This document shows, in pieces, positions 9,770 through 21,500 of a stretch of DNA of 64,000 bases (positions are counted from its first letter, which is position 1; the number at the start of each line of letters is the position of its first letter). Location of the stretch: the NCBI GenBank assembly GCA_951812925.1, contig OX638372.1, positions 1,736,001-1,800,000 on the forward strand, written 5' to 3'. The notes under the pieces were generated by a model that saw only the letters and a program-made list of their open reading frames with translations, did not search any database and was not told the origin of the DNA. The position numbers were made by a program, and so were the translations under genes. The stretch comes from Calliopum simillimum (Eukaryota > Arthropoda > Insecta > Diptera > Lauxaniidae).

Positions 9770-11999
9770 AGTTAGAGCCACAAAAACTTTTGATAAAATA
9801 GTTGCTTCTAGATTATGGTCTTGCTCAAAATATAAATTACTAAGTGGACAACATGCTTTTTTGCCAAATCACGGTGTACACACTTTATGCCACCAACTCG
9901 AATCTCAACTCAAGGTAAACATGAATAATAAAAAGCACAGTGTCGTGTTATCCGAAGACCTCGAAAAAGCTTTTGACCGTGTCATCTCAACTTTTGTTAT
10001 TCAAGAACTTCATGAGTGGGGTATTCCAAAAAATTTACTCAAGGTCATTTTGTCATTTCTTACAAACAGACACATTACTACTCGGGTGGATGGATTTCTG
10101 TCAAAAAACTCCCTCTCAACAATGGAGTACCTCAAGGTTCACCTCTTTCAGTTGTGTTATTTACAGTGTATACCAATTCTTTAATAAGAGCACTTAAAGA
10201 CTCTGAAGGTATTGACTTTTTTGGAATCTACGCTGATAATATATTTGCTGTTGCTTCCGGCACACCTCAAGAAGTAACCAACAACTTAAACCTTTTCGAT
10301 CACAAAATCAATCAATGGGCTGTCAGTAGAGGAGCAAACGTTCCAATAAACCAAGCTGAAGTTCTTCATGTCTGCAGAAAACATAAATGTTCCAATACAT
10401 CATTATGCTTGAGAGAGAATAATATTGAAATCAGATCCAAAATGCGAATATTAGGAGTTCAATTTACCAAAAATCTTTTATGGAATGAGCAAACTAGGCT
10501 TATAACAGATAAACTAAAAAAAATTAACAATATTTTGAAAGTTATTTGCTCAAGGAAAAAAGGACCACACATTGATACAGCTATTGCGATCTGCAAATCT
10601 CTGACAGTAGGTACGATTCAACATGCTATATCTGTATATGGATGGACTTCCGCTTCGAATATTAGAAAAATCAATGTTGCTCTCAACATATGCTTTAGAA
10701 CTGCGGCAGGAATTCTCTCCTGCACACCTCTAGTAGCCCTTAGGGTTGAAGCCCGCTATCAAGATTTTGAATTAGTTAAAAACAACAGATGCATCAAATT
10801 AGCAGTTAAATCCTTAACTTCAACTGCAGAAGGTCTACACAAAGAGTTTTGGGAAGTACTCAAAAAAACCCAAAATCTTGAATACTCCAAGAAAAATTGG
10901 TGCGGCATTAAGAATACTGTGAACCTTTTAACAAAATTCAATGTTCCCATCCCAAATTTGGAGCCAGTTTCCCCGGTAGGGCAAAATTTGCAAAATTTCT
11001 CCGTCGACACTAGTTTAAACATTCATTCAAAAAACTCTACAAATCCAATAGTATATCGAAAATTATTTTTGGACAAAATTTCTAGTTTTTCTCCAGACAC
11101 AATTATTTACACAGATGGTTCATTCTCAGAAGGTTCTTCATCCTATGCTGTAACGAAAGAATTGTCAAATGGAGATTTTGAAATCATTCATCAAGGACTT
11201 TTGCCACTGTACTCAGGGATATTTCATGCTGAACTTCAAGCCTTACATTTTGCAATTAGATATGCTGTATGTGAAAATGCACCAAAAACATTAATTTGCT
11301 CTGACAGTCTTTCAGTTATCAAGGCCTTAGCTAGCCGAAAAGAAAACATCTTTAACTATGTTGTTGGCAATATAAATTTTTTAAATGTTGTTTCAATCTT
11401 GTGGACTCCAGGTCATATAGGAATTCCTGGAAATGAATACGCTGACTCTGCTGCTAAGCAGGCTTTATTGCTACCTTTAGTTGCTGTCACCCCTTGTTTG
11501 GATTCGGCAATATTAAGTTGTTATTTTAATACTCAGAGAGAAATCCAGCAATCAAAATGGAACACTTCTAACACCTTTTTAAGCACACATAACCCTTCCT
11601 TAGTGAGACTCAACTACAACTCAAAATTATCCAGAGAAGAGTGCATTTCTATAGCCAGAGTCAGACTTGGAAAGACATTATTCACCACAAAACATTTATT
11701 TGAAAGAACCACTCCGATGGAATGTGAATTTTGTACTACTTCACTCACTGTTCAGCACATTTTTGCTGACTGTCCTGTTTCAAGAAAAAACCAACCAATT
11801 CAAAAATTATTAGACTGCAGCATAAAAGATTCCTACAAAATTATTAAAGAATGTTTAGCAAAACACAGTTTATCTATAACTGATATTTAATATATGTAAA
11901 TACTTCTGTTACTGGTACTTATGGCCCCGTTGCCCCGTACCTTAATACTTTATAAATTTATTTATAAAGTAATATACTTAAATAAATAAATAAATAAAA
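9770..11999 (+). mobile_element. LINE-B, 5'-truncated, nested between pol and env
   Basis: A non-LTR element with reverse transcriptase followed by RNase H and a C-terminal cysteine/histidine finger, as in I-clade or LOA-clade LINEs. It begins inside the reverse-transcriptase domain near 9770, so the 5' half is missing. It ends in a TAAA-repeat tail (about 11975-11998). It lies in the same orientation as the host errantivirus. No clean target-site duplication could be seen, so boundaries are approximate. Confidence 0.85.
9771..11890 (+). pseudogene. LINE-B reverse transcriptase-RNase H (frameshifted, YADN)
   Basis: The frame before about 10090 reads TFDKIVASRLW and LSEDLEKAFDRV (motif A). 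The coding sense then shifts frame near 10080-10110 and continues with NGVPQGSPLSVVLF. The catalytic motif reads YADN (about 10227) where YADD is expected, which would abolish polymerase activity. RNase H follows with IIYTDGSFSEG, HAELQAL, SDSLSVIKAL and HIGIPGNEYAD (about 11100-11450). The end carries CEFC...HIFADC, a zinc-finger-like C-terminus. The copy is dead: truncated, frameshifted and active-site mutant. Confidence 0.85.
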
Positions 12000-12440
12000 A
12001 TTGCGAAAAATTACTTACCTACTTGTGTAAGGTAAAAGTAACAGTATAAAATAATAGAAGGTTTAAGGTATAAAACTAGAAGTTTAAGATAAAAAAGAAA
12101 TTAGTGCTAACCATACTGTAATGAAATGGGAAAAATGGTGATTAATTTCATTAAACGAAAAATTTTAAATTTTGCTGGTAATTACAAGTGGCAAATTTAA
12201 CTGTAAAATTGAAGTCTTTTAGAAGTGGTTGCGTTAGAACTGGAAGCGACAAAATAATGAAGTTGAAGCCACTTTTCCCTAAGAAAATTGCTTATAATTA
12301 AATAAGAAAAATTTTAACTTAAAAAGTCGCTGTGACGACTCAGTAAAAATATAGATCTCTCTTGAAGGGACACACCTTAAAGCTATCTGTAAATTTAAAA
12401 CCTTATTGTATTAACATATTTCCTATTTCCATAATGGTAA
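12000..12440. other. AT-rich errantivirus segment upstream of env
   Basis: Between the LINE-B tail and the env frame there is no open frame of note. It should contain the splice acceptor for the env mRNA, but I see several possible AG sites and cannot pick one. Confidence 0.5.
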
Positions 12441-13931
12441 GTTAGGCTGCTCATAATTGCTGGGGTCTCCGCATTCGACGTATACGATTATAGCTCTCCG
12501 CTGGTCACTATCCAACATGGAAGCGGATGGATAATTAATGGACACTTCAAGTTGGTGCACGCCATAGATCTGGAACACTTTAACAATATCATCACCGAAA
12601 TATCAGATGCCGTTGAGCATGACTTGGACCAAAATCCAATGAAGACTATCATCGAATTCCACCTCAACCAAACAAAACTTCGCCTTGACGAGCTACAAAA
12701 GGGTAGGATACGGAAAAGTCGCTCCATAAACTGGATCGGGTCAGCGTGGAAATGGATTGCTGGATCGCCAGACGCAACGGACTGGGATTGCATTCTACGT
12801 AGCCAGGACGACCTGGTAAATAACAACAACAACCAATTTTTAATAAACAGAAGACTCTTTAATGCTACACGGGAAGCTGTCCAAAAAGCCAACGATATAG
12901 CAAGCTACGCGAATCACATCGACAAGGGTATTAATGCTGCAAGCCTTGAGATTTTTTTGTCTAGCAAGGTCCTGGTCCTGAAGGAGCAAATATCCGAAAT
13001 TGTACGAGCCTCTCAAATGGCGAAAACAGGAATAGTCAACACCAATCTGTTGGACCAGTCTGAAATCGAACGCGTGATATTTGAGGAACAAACACTTCCA
13101 TATCAGAACCTGGTTGAAGCAATGGAGTACGCTAAGCCGTCAATTTATTCGAATGGAACAACTCTCATTTACCTGCTTTCCGTACCAAAGGTGAAACCTA
13201 CAGCCTATCGGCTATTGCTAGCAAAAGCCGCATCATTAAAGGGCAGGCGAGTGGATCTCGAATATAAGGAATTCTTGGTAAGCGAGGACGAGACATTTGG
13301 AATTGCGGGTAGCTGCACCTCAATTAACAACGCAACAATCTGTGAGGGAAATTCAGTAAAGAAGTTACCTGAAGACGATTGCCTACCAAAACTTATCAAA
13401 GGAGGAAATGCAAGATGTCACTTTGAAGCCGACAATGGAGAAACAATTGAACTCATTAACGACAACACCATATTTCTAACTAATTTCAGAGGAATGATAA
13501 AAGGAGAAAATCAGGAAAGAGTCCTAAATGGCACATTTGTTATTCAACTAAACAACGAAACAGTGAGCATTGGTAGCCGAAATTTTTCAAGCACGATAGC
13601 CAAGAAATTGCAAGCATTGCCGTCCGTCCTGACTAATCTGACGAATCACGGCCTAAAGTTAAACTTAGAGTACGTTCATGAAGTGAGCCTGGATAACATC
13701 AAGCGCCTCAGTACCCTCGGAGCGAATTTTCACCTTTCCACCGCCATACAGGCATTAATTTTGTTAGCTATAGCCACAGCCTGTTATATTATCTGGAGAA
13801 AAGTGACTGCAGACGTCAAGATCCCCGGCTTGCATCAAAATATCACCAAGGATCAGGTCAACCCTGAAATAAAGATAGTCCCGAAGGATCCCGCCACTTT
13901 TTATGCTAATCTGCGGGACGCAGATATTTGA
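12441..13931 (+). CDS. env: Errantivirus envelope-like glycoprotein
   Basis: The frame is open from 12441 to the stop at 13929-13931, just before the polypurine tract. The first residues are hydrophobic (VRLLIIAGVSAF) and look like the end of a signal peptide. No in-frame ATG precedes the conserved region, which fits an env made from a spliced mRNA whose start lies in an upstream exon. A basic cleavage-like RIRKSR occurs near 12710 and is followed by the hydrophobic INWIGSAWKWIAG. Several N-glycosylation sequons are present. A transmembrane segment (about 13745-13795, ALILLAIATACYIIW) precedes a cytoplasmic tail of about 45 residues. Errantiviral env proteins resemble baculovirus F proteins. 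The frame itself has no internal stop. Confidence 0.85.
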   Translation, partial: VRLLIIAGVSAFDVYDYSSPLVTIQHGSGWIINGHFKLVHAIDLEHFNNIITEISDAVEHDLDQNPMKTIIEFHLNQTKLRLDELQKGRIRKSRSINWIGSAWKWIAGSPDATDWDCILRSQDDLVNNNNNQFLINRRLFNATREAVQKANDIASYANHIDKGINAASLEIFLSSKVLVLKEQISEIVRASQMAKTGIVNTNLLDQSEIERVIFEEQTLPYQNLVEAMEYAKPSIYSNGTTLIYLLSVPKVKPTAYRLLLAKAASLKGRRVDLEYKEFLVSEDETFGIAGSCTSINNATICEGNSVKKLPEDDCLPKLIKGGNARCHFEADNGETIELINDNTIFLTNFRGMIKGENQERVLNGTFVIQLNNETVSIGSRNFSSTIAKKLQALPSVLTNLTNHGLKLNLEYVHEVSLDNIKRLSTLGANFHLSTAIQALILLAIATACYIIWRKVTADVKIPGLHQNITKDQVNPEIKIVPKDPATFYANLRDADI

Positions 13932-13940
13932 AGGGGGGAC
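13930..13940 (+). promoter_or_regulatory. Polypurine tract
   Basis: GAAGGGGGGAC lies directly before the 3' LTR, the expected plus-strand primer site. Confidence 0.85.
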
Positions 13941-14290
13941 AGTTAACACGTTAGCAAAGCCAACTCCCTTTCATTCTTGCTGACCAAGCGTCTGCTGTAT
14001 GCAACGTGATCCACACGCGCGACTGCGACGTCGTTATGGCCACGTCAACGCACCACAACGTGGGAATCGCGGATTCAGCAGATTTATATTACGTTAGTAT
14101 AAGGAATTAGCCTAGCTTATTTTTATTTAGTTTTTAGGAAATCATTCTTAATTTGGTATCAGTACGAATAGGTAATAAACCTGTCAAAAACTAAATTCGT
14201 GTTACTTAATTAATTTCAGAAGGACATGGAGCCAGTGGCCGGCTCCCAACTTTAATTTTTTTCAAGTGTACCGCCGCACACTTGTTAACT
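13941..14290 (+). repeat. Errantivirus 3' LTR
   Basis: 350 bp, nearly identical to 2159-2508 (two differences counted by eye). It is followed by the TCCA duplication at 14291-14294 and then by LINE-A sequence in frame. Confidence 0.95.
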
Positions 14291-14294
14291 TCCA

Positions 14295-16517
14295 TGTCCT
14301 CAATCTTTTGTTCCGGATCGTCAGGATTCATCTTTAAATTTTGGATCTCTCTACTTAACGGAAAATTATGTTTTTGTTGGTATTAATGGTCTAAAAAACT
14401 CTATTAGTGCTGACTCTGACGGCATTAGTGCTTTTTTCATTAAAAATGTTGCTTTTAACATCCTCTATCCGTTACGAATAATTTTTAATAAATCTCTTGC
14501 TGAGGGTAAATTTCTTGATGCTTGGAAAATTGCATATATTACTCCCATTTTTAAGTCGGGTTGTAAAAACAATGTTGCCAATTATAGACCCATTTTTAAG
14601 CTAACGGTTATTTCAAAACTCTTTGAGTCTATTGTCAAAGATAAGATTTTTTTTGCTGTGAAGAGTATGATCTCTCCTTATCAGCATGGGTTTGTGCCGG
14701 GAAGATCAACAATTACTAATTTAGTTTCGTTTAGTGAATTTTGTATTGCTTCGTTCCTTAGTGGTTGTCAAGTCGATGTTGTATATACGGATTTTTCAAA
14801 GGCGTTTGATAAGATTTCACATGCCTTATTGATAAAAAAATGTGAATCTCTAGGCTTTCATTCCACGTTTTTGAAGTGGCTCAATTCGTATCTGTGCAAC
14901 CGTCGTTGTGTAGTTGTCGTTGATGGCATGAAGTCTTCTACGTTTTTTGCATCCTCCGGTGTGCCGCAGGGTAGTATCCTTGGCCCGTTATTGTTTGTTA
15001 TTTTTATTAATGATGTTGTGTCCCTATTTGACCACTGTAAATGTTTATTGTATGCAGATGACCTTAAAATTTTTATGAAAATTAATAACCCTGCTGACAT
15101 TGTTCTATTTCAGAGTGATCTGGATAAGCTATTTTTTTGGTGCAATAATAATAATTTATTTTTAAATCTAAGTAAATGTGTTTCTATGTCGTTTTCCAAG
15201 TCCAGTAGCCTTCTTCCCTCGTCTTATAAAACTTCGAGTACTGACCTTGTGTCCGTACCGGAGTTTAAAGACTTAGGTGTTGTGTTTGACTCTAGTTTTT
15301 CATTTCGTTCTCATTTAGACTATGTTGTGCCTAAAGCTTATGCTATGTTAGCGTTTATTAAGCGTAATAGTCTTGCGTTTAGTGATCCTTATATATTTAA
15401 ATCGTTATTTGTTAGTTTGGTAAGGTGTAGGTTAGAATATGCTGCGATTATTTGGAGTCCATGTTATCAATCGCATAAGTTAAGGCTTGAAAGAGTCCAA
15501 AAATCTTTTACCAGGTTTGCGATAAAATCATTAAATTTTGTTGGTGAATTGCCACCGTATAATTCTCGGTGTTTATTGCTGGGCTTGAAGACCTTGGATG
15601 TTAGAATAAATATTTGTTGTGTTATTTGTTCATGATATTGTTTCTGGGGGCAGTTGATTGTCCAGATTTGCTTAGTCTTATTAATTTTAATGTTCCCTCT
15701 AGGCCTCTGAGGAATCATGTTCCCTTTCATTTGGATATGATGCGCACTAATTATGCCTCAAATGCTCCTTTAGCAAAAGCTATTAGCTATATTAATGATA
15801 TTAGCTCTAAAATCAATATTGGTAGTGATATTAGTAAAAATGCTTTAACCCCTTGAGACCGATGGGGTCACATAGGACCCCAAGTATTTTTTGATACATC
15901 ACTGTTTTAATTAAAATTAGTATCAAGAAGTGCTCGAATGCTATTGACATGCTCTAGAGAGTTGTTCAGTATAGTCTAGACTTCAATTTTGTGTTAATTG
16001 TTTGGCAAAATACGGAACGGTTTTATAGCTTTGACCAAAAATGGTACAGTTTTTGCAATTTTTGTGATTTTGTGGCCCAAAACCCAATTTTTTCGGGTTA
16101 GTTTCTGGAACGCTTCCCTTCTTTTAGTCTACATCTACAACTTCGTTAAAGATCGGAAAACAAAATCTCAAAGGGTTTACGACTTATAGCCGTGGCAACT
16201 TTGAAAAAGCAGTTTTGAAGCAATTTTTATAGTACTATAAAATTCGACCTAGAGCCAAACAAGCGAAACACATGTAGGGTTTTACTAGTAACATCATGGG
16301 CTTTCAGGAACAGCATTCAAAAAATTTTTTGGATTTTTTTTGTTGCACTGTGTAATATGACTCCACCTTTTCTGGCTACGAGGGACTTTTCCGGGCCTAC
16401 TTTTTTTTCTTAATTTAAATACAAGAAAACTGAATCCGAAGTTAATTTTTCGATATCTACAAGGGTCTAGGCTTCGGTCTCAAGGGGTTAAAGACTGCTT
16501 TAAATAATATATTGTGA
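14295..16517 (+). pseudogene. LINE-A ORF2, reverse transcriptase half (frameshift plus MITE)
   Basis: The frame continues from 2158 into WKIAYITPIFK, NYRPIFK, YQHGFVPGRST, VYTDFSKAFDKIS (motif A), SSGVPQGSILGPLLF (motif B) and LLYADDLKIF (motif C, intact YADD near 15050). A frameshift near 15620-15640 moves the C-terminal part to another frame. That frame runs into the MITE at 15849. Skipping the MITE and one TTAA gives a few more codons and a stop at 16515-16517. The catalytic residues survive, but at least two frameshifts and two insertions kill the copy. Confidence 0.85.
15849..16487. mobile_element. piggyBac-type MITE in LINE-A
   Basis: A 639-bp non-coding element with 14-bp perfect terminal inverted repeats (CCCCTTGAGACCGA / TCGGTCTCAAGGGG), flanked by TTAA at 15845-15848 and 16488-16491. 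TTAA duplication with CCC-type ends is diagnostic of piggyBac. Joining the flanks at one TTAA restores LINE-A codons, so the empty site is reconstructable. Confidence 0.9.
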
Positions 16518-16766
16518 TTCTTTTTTTTTATTAAATTTTATTAATCTTTCTCTAGTCTGTAAGAATTTTTATTCATAGACTTAATTACATAAATAAATAA
16601 ATAAATATTTAATATGAATTTGTTGACTGATTTTATAATTCATGCATTCATGTCTTCATTTACAGATTTTTGCGTTTCTCATTTGAATCGTCTTGCATTG
16701 ATGATGTTGATGTGGTTCATTTGACTTTGTAAATTGGCAAGTGTTTCTTTAAGTTCAGACATCTAG

Positions 16767-17625
16767 TATTGTATGTATTCTCCTTTAACTCCTAGGAGGA
16801 GCATAGGGCCAATATGAAATCTCTCCATTTGTCACGTTCCTTTGCGATGACTTTGATCTCTTGCCACGATTTTCCCGATTCTTGAATTTCCTTTTCCAAC
16901 GACCTTTTCCAGTTGGTTTTGGGTCTACCACGTCCTCTACTGCCTTGTGGATTCCACACAAGGGCCTGGCGACAAACTTCGCTGTGTGGTTTCCGGAGAG
17001 TGTGACCAATCCATCCCCATTTGCGCAGCTTGATTTCGTTTGCTATAGCCTTCTGTTTGCATTTTTGATGTAGCTCGGCATTTGATATAGTGCGAGGCCA
17101 CCAAACCTTTAGTATACGCCTTAAGCATTTGTTGACGAATACTTGCAGCTTGTTCGTTAGTTGTTCAGTAACAAGCCATGTTTCGCACCCATATAACAAA
17201 ACCGATTTCACATTCGAATCAAAAATGCGTACTCTCGTTTTGGTGGATATAACGGGTGAAGACCATATTTTGTTCAGTTGAGCAAACGCGCCTTTTGCCT
17301 TTGCTATTCTTGAGTTAATATCCTCTTTTGCTCCACCATCCATGGAGATAATGCTGCCTAAATACGTGAAGCTATCGACGTTTCCGATGTCATCACTGCC
17401 AGCTTTAAACGTGATGTCATTGCTTGCGTTTAGCTTCATGCTTTTAGTCTTGGATACGTTGATTTTCAGGCCGGCCTTTTGTGATTCCAAGACAAGGTTT
17501 TCAATTTTGTTTTGCATATCTGAATGTTTGGACGATAAGAGGCAGATATCGTCGGCGTAGTCGAGGTCTTCTAGATGTTCAGTAAAGTTCCATTGGATAC
17601 CCCTTTTGGCCTTATTAAGAGCTTA
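16767..17625 (-). mobile_element. 5'-truncated LINE with a 16-bp target duplication
   Basis: The minus strand encodes the C-terminal part of a non-LTR reverse transcriptase. AAGTTCAGACATCTAG flanks it at 16751-16766 and 17626-17641. A fragment of the same 3' end, only 53 bp long, is inserted at 38017-38069. The clade (RTE- or CR1-like) is uncertain. Confidence 0.88.
16785..17614 (-). pseudogene. LINE reverse transcriptase, C-terminal fragment
   Basis: Reading the minus strand from about 17614: HLEDLDYADDICLL (catalytic YADD near 17560), then NVSKTKSMKL, DSFTYLGSIIS, SVLLYGCETW and GWIGHTLRK, ending at a stop near 16785. The segment up to YADD belongs to the same frame, upstream of the first ATG (17517). 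The N-terminal endonuclease and fingers are missing because of 5' truncation. The remaining frame is open, which suggests a fairly recent insertion. Confidence 0.85.
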
Positions 17626-17641
17626 AAGTTCAGACATCTAG

Positions 17642-17958
17642 ACATCATTTTATCTTTATCGGCTACACTTGCGATTGGCGCAGCTTTGATTGGCTCGGGT
17701 TCTGGTGGTAGAGCTGGCATTCCTTTTAAAAATGACAGATTCAAATGTAACGTTTACGTTTCCATTCAAGCGATTCTTCCTCTAATTTTTTGGTATTTTT
17801 CGACATCTAGGGCGAAAAAGAAAAAGTTCTTGTTAGCCAAAAAATTACATAAAAAAAATTTTAGATGTTTTTTGAATGATATCCTAGCTAATCGTTTTTT
17901 TTTAAATAAGATCGAAAAACGAAATTGTTTTGCTCTTAAAATTTAAAAATTTATTAAT
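17642..17958. other. Interrupted non-coding sequence
   Basis: This is the continuation of the sequence split by the LINE at 16767-17625. It is AT-rich from 17800 onwards. On the minus strand a short proline-rich frame (PALPPEPEP) is open near 17720, but nothing supports it as a gene. Confidence 0.4.
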
Positions 17959-18313
17959 GGACGTGGTGGCACATGGGGCAGTACATCACGCAATAACAAT
18001 AAAGCACTTTCTGCCCCGCTCTCGGAAGAAGGCTATGCTGAAAAATTACGTCTGTTGCGTGAGTGCCAATGGAACGATGGCCTGGCTTGAAGTGGCGCTT
18101 GGTATGCCACAATATAGCACACGTTGTGCTGAGAATGTTAAAAGTGGTAAAGTTCTACTTGAACTAAACGATGGAGAGCTGGAGGCTGGTTTGGGACTCA
18201 TACATCCAATGCATCGTAAGAAATTACGTTTGGCCATCGAAGAGCAACGTCGACCGGAAATGGTACGTTATCCAATGATAACACAATTGGGACACACTTG
18301 GGTGGCATCATGA
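17959..18313 (+). pseudogene. Kazrin-like SAM-domain fragment (frameshifted)
   Basis: The sequence WLEVALGMPQYSTRCAENVK, followed by a conserved SAM-domain core (MHRKKLRLAIEE) and LGHTWVA, matches the first C-terminal SAM domain of kazrin proteins, which act in cell junctions and endosome traffic. Upstream, a second frame reads GRGGTWGSTSRNNNKAL and EEGYAEKLRLLRECQWN, also kazrin-like. The two frames are joined only by a shift near 18072. The fragment ends in a stop (18311-18313) exactly where the second SAM domain should begin. No acceptor or donor fits the edges. It is best read as a broken duplicate or retrocopy piece; a diverged real exon is less likely. Confidence 0.6.
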
Positions 18314-18401
18314 TTTTTCTTCAATGGCTTCTTTACTCACTTTTTAGTCGATGTTATGATCCCTTAATTTAAGATTGCGTGATTTCATTCAAAGATGTTT
18401 G

Positions 18402-18545
18402 TTTTGGAATTAATTTATTGAAGCGAATGAAAAATATTTTATTTAAATTGAAAAATACTAACAAGAATAGTCTGATTTCAAAATAAAACAAAACACAATT
18501 ATTTTAAGGTGATATTGGATCAAGTACTAGTTCTTTTTTCCAACA
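18402..18545 (-). repeat. Copia-like 3' LTR
   Basis: On the element strand it starts TGTTGGAAAA and ends AATTCCAAAA. It matches 22422-22565 without a visible difference. Confidence 0.93.
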
Positions 18546-21500
18546 TCCCCACTAGAACAAGTACTTTTCAATCCAATTAATTGACAACAGTGGTTATGTT
18601 TGGGAAGTGTTAGAGCCTTGGTCAGAATATCAGCTGTCATTTCTTGAGTGCTGATATATTCAATCTTGAAATTTTTCCCGTTAACTAAATCACGCAGGAA
18701 ATGGTGTCTTATGTCGATATGCTTTGATCGACCATGATACATACTGTTTTGTGATAAGTTGATTGCACTCTTGTTGTCGCAGTAGATTACAAGCTCCTTC
18801 ATTGAAGAGTTAAAAAGCTCCGCGAACAAAGATTTTAGCCACAAACCCTCTTGTGATGTTGACGCTAATGCCATGTATTCGGCTTCCGTTGTGGAAAGAG
18901 CAACTGTAGGTTGTTTTCTTGAACTCCATGATATGCTTCCACCTTGATATTTATAAACATATCCTGTGACAGACTTCCTTTCATCAGAGTCGCTGCCCCA
19001 ATCCGCATCTGAATAGCCTTCTAAGTTCCCTTTATCATTTCGACTATATTCCAGTTTATAGTTTACAGTACCTTTCATATAACGAAGAACTCGCTTTATC
19101 GCATTCCAATGTGCTCTCCCCGGATTATTATTATACTTTGATAGCATCCCCACTGCAAAGCATAAATCTGGGCGACTAACTTGCGCAGCATACATGATAC
19201 TTCCAATGGCTTCTTGATAGGGCACCTTCTGCATGAAATCCTTTTCTTCATCTGTTGTTGGGCACAATTCCTTTGAGATCTTCTGATGAATATCAATCGG
19301 TGTTGAAACTGGATTGCAGTCATCCATATTAAATCGATGAAGTATGTCTCGCACATATCGTTCTTGACTGATCCAAAGTTTTCCTTTCTTTCGATCACGT
19401 GAAATCTGCATTCCAAGAATGAATTTTGCTTCACCAAGATCTTTCATCTTGAAATTCTGCTGAAGTTGATCCTTGATGGTTGCTTTATAAACAGGATTTT
19501 TTGTAAAAATTAAGATGTCGTCTACGTAGATAGCTATATACGCAAGTTGATCTTTGTCCAGATTAAAATAAATACAAGGATCGGTTTTGGATTGTGTCAG
19601 ACCGATACTTTTTAAAGTTTTATCCAACTTTAAGTTCCAGACGCGACTTGCCTGTTTAAGCCCGTAAAGCGATTTCTTTAGTCTACAAACTTTTCCCTCC
19701 TCAGCTGGAAATCCTTCTGGATACTTCATGTAAACTTCTTCATGGAGTTCGCTCTGCAAAAATGCCGTTACCACGTCCATTTGGTCAATGTCTAGATCAA
19801 ATTGGACAGCAATACTCAAAAGCAGCCTTACTGAAGTGTACCTTACGACAGGAGAGAATGTTTCTTGATAGTCAATTCCATGTTTTTGAGAAAAGCCCTT
19901 AATGACGAGCCGTGCCTTGTAACGTTCAATATTACCGTAGGCATCACGTTTGGCTTTAAAAGTCCATTTACTATCTATTGGCTTTTTACCTTCCGGTAAC
20001 TGTACGAGCTGCCATGTTTCGTTTTCCATAAGTGAATTCATTTCTTCTTTCATTGCTCTTTTCCAGTTTTCGTGATTAGGACAGCTTAATGCTTCTTTTA
20101 CTGTCTTTGGTTCTTCAATGAAGTCATTTGCAATGTAAGAGACAAATCCATCTCTTACTACTTCCGTTCGAATTCTCGTGGATCGCCTAGGCTCTGTACC
20201 ATTTTGTTCAATTGGATATGCAATTCGATTGTTATTTTCCGCACCTATCTCTCCATCTTCTTCTGCACTTTCGTATCTATCATTTTCTTCCTCTGAATCC
20301 CCCACTGAATTGCATATTGGTAGAATGTTGTAATAATTTATGCTTTCAGTTGCAATTTTTTTAATAAAATCGTCCTCGAAGAAAACTGCATCTCTACTCA
20401 GTACAATTTTCCTTTTTTTATTATCATAAAATCGATATGATTTTGGATGGTTAGAATATCCAACGAATGTAACCTCTCTTCCTTTTGGATCAAATTTCTT
20501 CCTTTTTTCTTTTGGAATATGGATGATGGCTTTGCATCCAAACACTTTGAGATATCCTAGATTCGGCTTCTGTCCGGACCACATTTCTTCGGGAGTTTTG
20601 AATTGGAGTCCTTTGCACGGTGTGCGATTTAATAGATGAGCCACAGTATTTATAGCTTCGGCCCAAAATTTCTTTTCCAGTTCTGCCTCTATGAGCAAGC
20701 ATCGTGCTTTTTCAATTAGCGTTCGGTTCATGCGTTCAGCCATTCCATTCTGTTCTGGTGAATATGGCACGGTGGTTTGGTGTTGTATTCCATTATCGCT
20801 TAATATTTTCTTCATCTTGGTATTGCAGTATTCGGTGCCGTTATCACTTCTTATCGCTTTGATTCGTTTTCCAACTTGATTTTCTACAAAATTTTTGAAG
20901 TCTACAAATTTTTCAGTAACTTCGTCTTTTGATTTCAAAAAGTAAGTGAATACTTTTCGGGTGTAGTCGTCAATGAATATCAGCATGTAACAAGAGAATC
21001 CAATGGATTTTTCTTCGAATGGTCCACAGACATCTGTATGGATAAGCTCTAGAGTGTCTGTTGCTCTTAATCCAGACTCGTTGAATGGTAGCCTCGTAAT
21101 CTTTGCCTTGACACACGTTGTACATTTATCCTCTAAAGCACTGCAATTAACACCAGTCACAGCTCCATTTATCATTTTCTTGAATACTTCATTGCTGACG
21201 TGTCCTACACGTTTGTGCCATTTCTTTGAATTTTCTTGAGATTCTTGAGTAAGACAGGTTATCTGCGGACGAAATACATTTAGCCGGAACATATCGTTGA
21301 TGTGATCACCTGTTGCAATTATTTCTCCTTGCATATCAGTCACATTGCATCCATCCTTGTTGAAGTTAACTTTGTATCCGTTATTTACTATTCTTGATAC
21401 TGATAGCAAGTTTGTGCATAAATCCGGGACGAAAAGAACATCATTGAATTCAACGTCTGATTTCTGATTATTTTTAGCACCAAGGATAAGTTTAACATTG

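Larger units (their letters stand above)
2159..14290 (+). mobile_element. Errantivirus (gypsy-group Ty3 LTR retrotransposon with env)
   Basis: A full-length LTR element lies inside LINE-A. Two 350-bp LTRs (2159-2508 and 13941-14290) begin AGTTAAC and end GTTAACT. The 4-bp sequence TCCA flanks both sides (2155-2158, 14291-14294). Internal order is primer site, 2.8 kb leader, gag, pol, a nested LINE, env and polypurine tract. By eye the LTRs differ at only two sites (both C/T), so the insertion is young. A 4-bp duplication and three ORFs with a separate env are typical of insect errantiviruses. The element is now split between pol and env by LINE-B, so it is unlikely to mobilise itself. Confidence 0.95.
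14291..16605 (+). mobile_element. LINE-A, 3' part
   Basis: The continuation of the LINE at 1-2158 after the errantivirus. It carries the reverse transcriptase, a piggyBac-type MITE (15849-16487), a stop codon after the MITE (16515-16517) and a short AT-rich 3' end with TAAA repeats (about 16586-16605). Confidence 0.85.

Noticed and set aside
12434..12436. ATG followed by GTAAGT just before env as a start or splice donor
   Set aside because: The ATG is out of frame and stops at once (TAG), and no downstream acceptor is evident. The env start cannot be assigned.
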